In this document: piece after piece, positions 1 to 7,791 of the stretch | Layout: every line of letters starts with the position of its first letter | How positions within the stretch are numbered: the stretch's first letter is position 1 | Origin: Isohypsibius dastychi | Taxonomy: Eukaryota; Tardigrada; Eutardigrada; Parachela; Isohypsibiidae | DNA: 21,713 bases | Direction of reading: 5' to 3' | NCBI GenBank assembly: GCA_034696485.1 | Contig: JAQIWT010000382.1 | Span: 1 to 21,713 of the forward strand | Translations under genes and position numbers: made by a program | The notes under the pieces: model-generated | What the model was told of the DNA's origin: nothing | Database searches by the model: none | Seen by the model: only the letters and a program-made list of their open reading frames with translations

Positions 1-566
1 TCCCGATTTGCGAAAGCGTCAGCATTGTCGGCAAAAGCGGTTTTCACTGCTTCGTAATCGTTTAAAATGACGGTGAGACGGTCTCCCATGTAGATGCTGA
101 AGATGTTGCCGTACTTTTTCCCCAAGTTATGAAGAGTATCGTGTGGCCTTGGTCCAAGAAATGGGGCATACCCGAGAAGAGGTAATCCTAACAACAACAA
201 AATCAGATGGTGAGTCAGATCAATAAACTAATATGATATTGAGCAGGTTCAGAGGCGGCCCCAGAGGGGGGGGGGGCAATGGGGCAATTGCCCCTCTGTT
301 CACCTGCTGCAGGTTTCGTTATCGCTTTTGCTTAAAGTTTCTCATCGAAAGAAATCCTAGTTATGAAGTCGATTTTGCTCACGACAGACAAAAAAAGGTA
401 GACTGGGTCGCCGCTTACCGTTTGGTCCTGGAGGAACGCCTTTCGGTCTCTTCCAGTAGAAATAAGTTCCGACTCCAATTAAAAGTGCCAAAACAAGAGT
501 GAAAGGGCTAGGAAGAAAGGCAAATCCAGCTCCTTCTGAAACGACTTTATCAGCGGTTGTGGCCAT
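1..566 (-). CDS. Cytochrome P450, 5' part (partial, CYP2-clan-like)
   Basis: Two exons are visible: 566-419 and 187-1, the second running off the window edge. The donor is GTAAGC at 418 and the acceptor TTAG at 189-188; the split codon is Gly (G|GA). The protein opens with a short luminal N-terminus, a hydrophobic anchor at about residues 18-37, a basic stop-transfer stretch (KRPKG) and the proline hinge PPGP at 45-48. This is the classical microsomal P450 leader. Exon 2 continues with LPLLGYAPFLG and GKKYGNIFSIYMGDRLTVIL, the A-helix and beta-1 region of P450s. The heme-binding Cys region is outside the window, so function cannot be assigned beyond an ER-bound monooxygenase. The style of the N-terminus suggests clan 2, but I cannot name a subfamily. 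It is divergently arranged with the hydrolase gene starting at 1068. Confidence 0.93.
188..418 (-). other. P450 intron 1
   Basis: This intron of 231 nt has GT-AG ends and phase 1. It contains a run of 11 G (266-276) and an adjacent perfect palindrome, described separately as a transposon-like fragment. The open frame on the plus strand through here is not coding: it spans the intron and the antisense of exon 1. Confidence 0.85.
250..298. mobile_element. Possible DNA-transposon terminal fragment with poly-G and palindrome
   Basis: The segment starts CAGAGGCGGCCCCAG, runs through eleven G (266-276), and ends with the perfect 14-bp palindrome GGGGCAATTGCCCC (281-294) and CCTCTG (293-298). The outer six bases CAGAGG and CCTCTG are inverted. 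A CAGNGGCGG start followed by G-rich sequence and CAATTGCCCC resembles termini I recall from some hAT-type elements. No transposase is present and I see no target-site duplication, so this would be a decayed or solo end. It lies inside the P450 intron. The alternative is a simple G-rich low-complexity tract. Confidence 0.35.
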
Positions 567-625
567 CGTGGATACAATCCAGCCAGCTTGAAGCAGCCAA
601 CTAGAAGGGAAAGTGAAACCGCGTT

Positions 626-664
626 AACTGATTGCGCAAATTATGAAATCTGTTCGTTATAAAG
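626..664 (-). promoter_or_regulatory. Predicted P450 core promoter (TATA + initiator)
   Basis: On the minus strand CTTTATAA lies at 664-657, and the arthropod-style initiator TCAGTT at 631-626. Taking the A at 629 as the start site puts the TATA element about 30 nt upstream, the expected spacing. It would give a 5' UTR of 63 nt before the ATG at 566. This is a sequence-based prediction only. Confidence 0.5.
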
Positions 665-849
665 CTTAAAATGCTCGAGGAAAAATACCAAAAATAAGAA
701 AAAGCTCTAGCCAGAGAGATGATGTGTTACACATCTCGTTATTGCGCATTGCCTCGGGAGTCCCACAATAATTTCAAATCAGCAGAAGATTCAACATTGA
801 GCTGATATGTATGCATCGAGATCCTGACTGACTCATCCTACCCAGAGCG

Positions 850-884
850 TATAGCCCCGGGATTCCGTGGACATTTTGTCAGTT
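850..884 (+). promoter_or_regulatory. Predicted SERHL-like core promoter (TATA-like + initiator)
   Basis: TATAG at 850-854 sits 31 nt before the A of TCAGTT (879-884), matching TATA/initiator spacing and giving a 5' UTR of about 187 nt. The 14-bp palindrome TTCTACCGGTAGAA begins just after the initiator. The TATA match is imperfect, so confidence is moderate to low. Confidence 0.4.
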
Positions 885-1067
885 TTCTACCGGTAGAACA
901 TTAAATGATCGAGAGTTAAAAGACAGTGAGTGTTATAGCATCGTCTGCGCACTCGGTTCCGCCAAGGGCTAATCTACTCACCAGAACCCGAGGCACTTCT
1001 ACTTTCCAGCTCTGTTTGAGAAATTTCAACTTTTGATTTTCGTACTTTTCCAAAGCTGTCGCGCAAA

Positions 1068-2516
1068 ATGGACCCAAAAGAGATTCGATTGGAGGTGGCA
1101 GGTGGTGTGATTGCGGGTCAAGAATGGAAGCCACAGAATCCATCTCGGAAAGTCCTGATGCTGCATGGTTGGCAGGATAACAGCAATTCGTACAAGCCGC
1201 TGTCCGCGCTCTTACCAACGGATTGGTGGATGGTAGCTATCGATTTTCCCGGTCATGGCCTCAGCACCCCTCGACCACCCGGTGCAGCCTACCACGTCAC
1301 CGACTGGACTTTTGATGTCCTGCAAGCTGTCAAAAGTAAGCCTAGTCGAGACTATGGTAGCTGGTAACCTTCGTTACTGATGGCTTTCGCAGAGCTGGGA
1401 TGGAGCAAATTCACCATCATCGGACACAGTATGGGAGCCGGAGTTGGTCTTGTGGTACGTGTTTAGTACATCGAGCGATCACCTGATTAATATTGCTTGC
1501 TTGGGTATCACCTGTTGATTCAATGGTAATGTAGTAGCCAGTTGTGGAACCAGTTCTTTTTTCAGTACGCCGCGTTGTTCCCGGATGCAGTTGAAGCAGT
1601 AGTCTCCCTAGATGTCGTCAAACAGATGTCCGATCCAGGGGTGAGCCGTTTGAATTTCTTCTTTGTGGAGTGGCACGTGTGCTCGGTCTGACGGTTATTC
1701 TTTGAAGGTCAACTTTGCTCAGACTCTCCGGAAGGCTGTGCTTACTCTGACTGATTTCGATTCGAAGATCGGAGCGAATGGAGAAGCTGCTAACGAAACA
1801 TTTCCCACGAAAGAAGAAGCTAGTAATTGGTGAGTAAGGTGGTTCCATTTTGCGTTCGGATTTGTTTTGTAAAAGTGAAACGCTTGTATTTTGCAGGTGG
1901 TACGAACGAAACAAAGCATTCATGACCAAGGAAGCCGCTGACATAATTTTGGAACGTGGACTAAGAAAACGTGACCAAGAGGGTATGCTAAATTGGACCA
2001 ACTTGAATAACTGGGTTTGACAGGTTGTTTTGAAGGTGACTTTGAAATACGACGTGACATTCGGTTGACCTTTGTAAGTAGACTGACTTCTGAAAATACG
2101 TTCAGAGTGAATAAATTTTCCTTCACAGCCCCCGATTTTTCGCGTTCCGTTGGATCAACATCGTGTCATCATGAATGAATTAAAATGTGACCTTTTAATA
2201 ATCAAGTACGTCGGTCGAATTGATTGTGATGTAAATCGAGTTTGTGAATTGTTCACTTAACAGAGCCGAGCAAGCACAAGACTGGGAACCCGAGGGAGTT
2301 TTGAAAGAATTTCTGGACATGTACGCCAAGAATTCTTCGCGGGTGAGTCCACTTTTTTCAAACAAGGACGAACCATATTGCTTACTTGATCATAATTATC
2401 CTTTTTGACAGTTTGTTCACGCGAAAGTACCAGGACTGCACCATGTACATCTGAGCAACCCTTCAGCTGTAGCACCGGTCATCATCGAGTTTATGCAGAA
2501 GCTGAGCAGCGCTTAA
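1068..2516 (+). CDS. Serine hydrolase-like protein (SERHL/kraken-type alpha/beta hydrolase)
   Basis: Nine exons: 1068-1335, 1393-1454, 1566-1640, 1708-1829, 1897-1982, 2024-2073, 2129-2205, 2264-2342, 2412-2516. All introns are GT-AG and the frame closes exactly, giving 307 residues against about 314 for human SERHL. The alpha/beta-hydrolase fold is shown by the oxyanion motif HGW (33-35), the DFPGHGLS strand-loop, and the nucleophile elbow GHSMG at 100-104 with Ser102. A C-terminal VPGLHHVHLSNP segment carries the probable catalytic His at about 283. The segment LERGLRKRDQ and the C-terminal segment resemble vertebrate SERHL. The physiological substrate of the family is poorly known. No signal peptide is visible, so a cytosolic or peroxisomal site is inferred. 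Introns are very short (41-111 nt). The gene converges on the PDPR-like gene. Confidence 0.92.
1983..2023 (+). other. Ultra-short 41-nt intron in SERHL-like gene
   Basis: GTATGC at 1983 and GACAG ending at 2023 bound a 41-nt segment. Reading through it gives an in-frame TGA. Removing it restores the phase (G|GT, Gly) and joins two segments that both match the SERHL family, so splicing is required. Confidence 0.8.
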
Positions 2517-2573
2517 GAATGCAACATCAAAATTAAGTACGAAGTAGTTTAAAATAGTTCTGCAAATGTTCTG

Positions 2574-2579
2574 AATAAA
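2574..2579 (+). terminator. Polyadenylation signal of SERHL-like gene
   Basis: A canonical AATAAA lies 58 nt after the TAA at 2514-2516. Confidence 0.75.
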
Positions 2580-2597
2580 GGTTCGAAACTGGAGCTG

Positions 2598-2603
2598 TTT
2601 ATT
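2598..2603 (-). terminator. Polyadenylation signal of PDPR-like gene
   Basis: AATAAA on the minus strand (TTTATT on plus) lies 142 nt beyond the PDPR stop. A second, weaker TATAAA lies at 2636-2631 on the same strand. The signal lies only 19 nt from the convergent AATAAA at 2574-2579, so the two mRNAs probably overlap at their 3' ends. Confidence 0.6.
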
Positions 2604-2744
2604 TTGCGGTTTTTCGATCAGTCGGTCTGATTTATAATAACTGAGCTGTACTCCATGACCAGAATAAAACTATTCACAATTTTTACAAGAGAAGCAAAAA
2701 GCAAGACATCAAAACACTCCTATCACAAATAACTGATTCAAATA

Positions 2745-5700
2745 TTAAATTTCCGCAGCTTTGACGAATTTCCTGACACCAGCAGGGTCGTTTTGAGTTG
2801 TCAAATACTTGGAGATGTCCGGCTGCTCATTTGGACTAACGGCAGGTAAGCGTGGTGACCGCACATTCACCTTCGCTCTGAATCGTTTTCCGGCGATTTC
2901 CACTTCAAACCGCGAATTCTGAATCCACTCCGATGTAAGCTCTTGTGCTTCCTTCGTTTCCTTCAAAACAGAGAACATCCTCAGATTCACTCTTTTTCAC
3001 AAAACGAAATCTACTATATACCGGGTCAATATTTTTGACAAATCCTAGGCAGACCTGATGACCGAGCGTATACCCGTATCCAGTTGTCGTCGTTTTGCCC
3101 GCAAATACTCCGTTTGCATAAATGGGCTCACCACCCCATGGCCAAGGATCATTCTCCAAATCGTGGTCTTCCAATAAGAGCTGCACATAGGAACGTCGAG
3201 TGCCGGCTGTCCGCTGCTCTAGCAATGCATCTCGTCCAATAAAATCACCTTTCTGCGAGTTCACAAAGCATCCAATCAAATTTTGGTTTCCATCAAAATT
3301 TAAAATTTAATTTTTCAAAACACTTGCCTCGAATTTCACGCGGAAGGCGCGCCCGCACTCAAAAGGTGTGGTGGTGCTGTCGATGTCTTGACCCCAAAAG
3401 GCATAAAAACGCTCAATCCGTAAAGTTCGCATGGTGAAATGTCCGGCCAAACAGAGATTGTAGTCTTTTCCTTTGTTGATGAGACATTCGTAGACGTATA
3501 GAGCGTATTCATTTGGGACGTAGAGAACCCATCCCATCTCGCCGGTATGAGTGATGTTCATTGCCAAGATATTGCTGGCGTAACCAATGTTCATAGTCTG
3601 GAAACAAAAAAAAACCAATAAAACAGAAATTGAGTCGATGGAAAAACTTGGGAAAAAGTGAACTTAGAAGAAATCCAATTCAGACAGACATAATATTCTA
3701 GAATAAAATAACTAAAATCCCTTCAGTGAACAAGTCAGAGTAGATCACAGAGTTAATTAGTATTATTTAAGCAGTTTTATTGAGATGATGTTATTACTTG
3801 ACAAGTGAAGAATGGGAAAGTTGCTTGTGACATATCGCCAAAATTCTGCAACAGATCTCTAGCAAGCGGACCGAGAACATTAATTCCAGTATAGGAGCTA
3901 GTGACGTCACCAATCGAAATAGCGCTTTTGGGAGGTAGGTGCTTGACCAGCCATCTTCTGCAGCGAGTTTGTTGGATTGTTGGTGCAACCAGAAGAAAAC
4001 TGCAAAAAAAATCATCAAGAAGTCGACTGGTTCCAAATTTTGAGTCAGCAATAAGGTGATTGTGGGCTTTTCTGAAAGGTCACACTACGAAGAAAAGTCC
4101 GAAATACTGACTTACAAATTATGGTCCAGTTTGGCGACGGTGCAGTCGTTCTCATACCCACCACGTTCATTCTGCATGCCGGTATGGACGATGCTGCCGA
4201 TGGGGACGTCAACATCGTTGGAGCACAGATATTGCAGATAATCTTTGGCACCTTCACCCTAGAAAAATATAAAAGTTCAGAACCTCATCCTCAAAAATCA
4301 CAGCTTGAATATTAGTTAGAAGCCAAAAACATTTCTAATTCGCCATAAGAACTATCATTCTGAGGAATTAACCTGGTTATTCGGAAAATTCAACAAACAA
4401 AATTAAACGGCAACATGGGCCACCTTAGATCGGTATACAAGAACAGCGCGACAAATGATCGAGAAGATGAGTGCTTCGAAAAGTAACAAAATTTCTTCTG
4501 GTCAAGTAAAAATCTCGAACAAGCAAGTTTTGAATAAACGGTAATGCTAAAGAACACTGAACTGTAATCTGGGTTTGTTCGTGTTGCCACCCACCTTGAT
4601 TTCAAATTTGCTAAATGATGAAAGGTCGATAAGTCCGACAGATTGGCGACATGCGTCATATTCATGGTGGACAGCGTCGAACCAAGCCGGCTTCCCAAAA
4701 GTAGCGGGGAAATAATTCAAATCAGCTGGAACACTCATTTGTTCGTTCACGAAGAAAAGTGGGCGCTCATATCCCATGAACTGTCCGAATACGGCGCCTT
4801 GTGCTTTGAAAGATGAATAAAGTGGGGAAGTGCGCACTTTCCGGGCTGTTTGGGCAGTTTCATCCCGAAAAGGATAATTAATGGCAAATATCCAACCTGA
4901 AACACCAGAAATGGCATAAATACGAAAATGGTAAATCATAAATTAAGATAATGAAATAATAAAATAATAAAAAAGAAATCAATAACCGGAACAATAACAT
5001 TTCGATATTTTCAAAGCTGAATACCAACAACAAGCTACTGAACAATTCAATTCAGCTTCATCGGGTGAATGTTTTACCCGTTTTACCGTAAAACGCAGCC
5101 GGTTTTAATAGACGAAAAATCTTTCCACCAAATCTTCAGTAATTTGAGCAAAAAATTTGCAGATGTTCAGCGCTTACTTGAAGATTCTTTTATTCTGGCT
5201 TTGACGTATTCCCGATTATTGTGCATGTCCAAAAATCTGCGCGGAGCTAGCTCCCAAGCTTCCAATTCGGCAGCTCCTTTAACAATCAGATCCGCAATGA
5301 TCTTCCCAACTCCAACAGCACCAGCCGTTCCTTTGCAATTCAGCCCCGCGGCAATGAAATAGTTTTTAACCTGCAATAAATCACTCATGAAAATAAATTT
5401 CCAAAAATCAGATTTTTCGTCAGACGTTGTCACAAGATTTCAACAAACAACTCACGAGAAAAAATGACTGCGAGTTAAAAATGCTATACTCACTTCCGGT
5501 GATTCACCAACCACAGATCTAGCATCAGGAGTAAATGCTTCCGGTCCGTTGATAAGTTTGAACGGCTCCGCCAGATGAACGCTCGGAATTCGCTGGAGCA
5601 AACTCTCTAGAAGCGGCTCTGTTATCGAGCAAAAACATCAAGGTTCAGCAAAGTGATACTTTGTAATAAAATTAGGCATCACACTACCGGAATCAAAAAG

Positions 5701-7336
5701 AAAGATGACAACGATAAGTTTCTTGATCTCGATCTTGTATTTTATCTTACATGAGTTTCCGAATTTCACTTCTTATACGTTTCAGATTTTTAACTCACGG
5801 AAAGAGTCCCAGTCTTCCGGAAAGGTCATTCGCGAGAAATGTGGATCGATTCTCGTGGGGAAAGCAACTTTTGGTTTCGGCACAAAACCGCCGCATAAAA
5901 CTCCTCGCTCAAATGCGCGGATGTAAGTCCGGTTATCCAGATCAAAAACAATCGGATATTTATCATCAGTTTCCGGGAAAATGGGATGAGTGACGAGATA
6001 TTGATGCTCACACGGATGGACAGGGCACCGAATCTTCCGACTTCCAGACCTCGCAACATCCCTGCCCCACTATACTGATCAGAAAATAATGAAACCTATC
6101 AAAAACACGATCGCTGAAGTACAAAAAGTTTTTTACCAAACCGGCGCAGTTGACAAAATATTCGCAGTCGATATCACCGAGATTCGTCGTCACTTTCTTG
6201 ACAGCTCCTTTCTCCGAGACAACTCCAGTCACTTCACAACCCTCCACTATTTTCGCACCTGAAATTACAAAGGTGAAATACGGACTTCCTTCCGGGATCA
6301 ACTTCTGTTACCTTGTCGTTTAGCCAGATCGGCGATTGCCATGTAAGTTGTTTCAGGATTATGGAAGCCATCTTTTGAAACCCAGAGCGCCCCAAAAAGA
6401 TCAGCCGAATGGATGAACGGAAACTTCTTGGCAAGTTCTTCCGGTGTTAATAAGTCGCTCTCGAAACCCGAAGCTCTGTGACAGCAGAATCATAACTAAT
6501 CAATCCGTTCCAATTTCAAATAAAAAAAAGGCGAAAAGCCAGAATTCATCCAATCAAATTCCAAACGCAGAAATGAATTCAAGCAAAAATGCGAGAAAAA
6601 GTGACTAGTACTCTAGTTTAACAAACTTACTTTGCGATCGAATGCTGCCTCTTTAAATCCACCATTCTATCGTGTGTTTTGGCCAAACTGACTGAACCCG
6701 ATCGCTGAAGACCTGAAAAAATGTGAAAATTTATCCAATGGTCACTTTTGGAATCCAATAGAATTTATAAATTCTGGAGCTAAAATCCACTAAGACAAAG
6801 CACGTCAGATATATTACCGATGTCATAGCCTTTCGTAATCAGATTCTGAAAACATTCATTGGTGTAATCCAAAATCTTTGTTGCAAGAAACGACGGCGCA
6901 AGTCTCCGCATTATTCCAGCGGATAAGACTGTCGATCCTCCAATTATTCTGAAACATTAAACATGAAACGAATTTCGTGGGGTAGGCTTTTCTTTCTCAA
7001 CGCTACACACCCAACTATTCTCCGGAAAAAATAGTTTAATTTAAGAATAATTCGAACCAAAAACCTAGCGTTTTCCCAAAAATCATCTGACATTTATTTT
7101 ACTAACGTGTTCTGTTCTAAGACGAGAACGTCGGTCCATCCTGCTTCCGTCAGCTGGTATGCAACCGATAAACCAACGGCTCCTCCACCACAAATGACAA
7201 CTCGAGCTTGTGAAGGGATTGTAGGGGAAGAAGTCGACAAGCATGCGGTTGATTTCAGATTCAATGGGAAATCCAGTAACAAACAGCCAGAAGGTTTTGT
7301 AAGGTTCCGTTTGCAGTGCAAAAGCGTTCGATGCAT
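2745..7336 (-). CDS. PDPR: Pyruvate dehydrogenase phosphatase regulatory subunit homologue (PDPR), mitochondrial
   Basis: Fourteen exons: 7336-7107, 6948-6818, 6712-6631, 6475-6312, 6258-6137, 6069-5799, 5618-5494, 5370-5178, 4896-4595, 4258-4116, 3999-3798, 3597-3328, 3252-3022, 2960-2745. The frame closes to 893 residues (human PDPR is about 879). A basic, Ser/Leu-rich N-terminus (1-44) fits a mitochondrial presequence. RVVICGGGAVG (GxGxxG at 50-55) starts a DAO-type FAD domain, followed by the linker and aminomethyltransferase (GCV_T) domains typical of the dimethylglycine/sarcosine dehydrogenase superfamily. PDPR is favoured over DMGDH/SARDH by RTSPLY, GYERPLFFV, WFDAVHHEYDACR and DLSSFSKFEI. 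Also, GGSTVLSAG lacks the His that binds FAD covalently in DMGDH/SARDH (STWHAAG). PDPR modulates the phosphatase that reactivates pyruvate dehydrogenase in the matrix. It is divergent from eIF5B. Confidence 0.9.
3253..3327 (-). other. GC-AG intron (PDPR intron 12)
   Basis: Exon 12 ends ...GAG followed by GCAAGT (3327-3322) with no GT available. The acceptor GCAG ends at 3253. Joining GAG|AAA keeps phase 0 and produces FRVKFE-KGDFIGRDALL, which matches the family across the junction. The donor fits the strong AG|GCAAGT consensus of minor-class GC donors. Confidence 0.85.
4259..4594 (-). other. PDPR intron 9 (336 nt), nothing recognised
   Basis: GTGGGT donor and TCTAG acceptor. Open frames on either strand inside it have no recognisable similarity and cross splice sites, so I treat it as intron sequence only. 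Confidence 0.8.
4950..4975. repeat. AT-rich simple repeat (AATAATAAA-type)
   Basis: Imperfect AAATAAT units lie in PDPR intron 8 (4897-5177). It is low-complexity sequence. Confidence 0.5.
5079..5095. repeat. 17-bp perfect palindrome CGTTTTACCGTAAAACG in PDPR intron 8
   Basis: Two 8-bp arms around a single central base are perfectly complementary. This may be a regulatory or mobile-element-derived palindrome; function is unknown. Related TTTTACCG strings occur elsewhere in the window. Confidence 0.5.
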
Positions 7337-7791
7337 CCTTCAAGACAATTCCCGCTTAGACTTCGGGATATTAAGTTCAGAAGAAGGTGGGAGAAGCGAA
7401 GAGTTAATCTCTACTTCCAAATGATTTGATTCAGAAAAACAACAACAAACAAACCTTCCCGAAGACGCATTGGCGTTCAATCACTTACCAGGGGGGCTGC
7501 CAGCCAAGAAGTTGAGTATAATGATCTGTATGACGTCGGCACGAGCGGCTGTACTGCATGTTCTCCAGCCGTTACGCCGCTGATCACTCGAATATTGAAC
7601 ATATGTGGCAAGGTTTTTGTTCTTCTTCGTTTTTCTTTCCGTGAATATTTCTCCGTCATAGAAACCGACTTTCGCACGTCGTTCCCAAACTGTCAGCAGC
7701 ATTATCGTCGAGCTAGTTACCTGGATCTGAATGATTGATTGTCTGGATTCAACCACGTTCCTCTCGACTTCGATTACATCAGCTGTTAAAA
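7337..7791. promoter_or_regulatory. Shared 5' region between divergent PDPR and eIF5B genes
   Basis: This 455-bp interval separates the two start codons and most likely holds both promoters and 5' UTRs. On the minus strand a strong donor-like CTG|GTAAGT sits at 7488-7483, so the PDPR transcript may carry a 5' UTR intron. No clear TATA/initiator pair was found for either gene. The 120-codon minus frame covering 7481-7843 has no recognisable similarity and overlaps the eIF5B start antisense, so I did not call it. Confidence 0.5.

Larger units (their letters stand above)
567..1067. promoter_or_regulatory. Shared 5' region between divergent P450 and SERHL-like genes
   Basis: This 501-bp interval separates the two start codons and contains no convincing gene. 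It holds a candidate core promoter for each direction (listed separately). It also has two perfect palindromes: GATGTGTTACACATC at 721-735 and TTCTACCGGTAGAA at 885-898. Short minus-strand open frames here read through the SERHL exon 1 antisense and are not supported. Confidence 0.6.

Noticed and set aside
233-502. 89-codon plus-strand frame over the P450 intron and exon 1
   Set aside because: It runs through the poly-G tract and is the antisense of a well-supported P450 exon.
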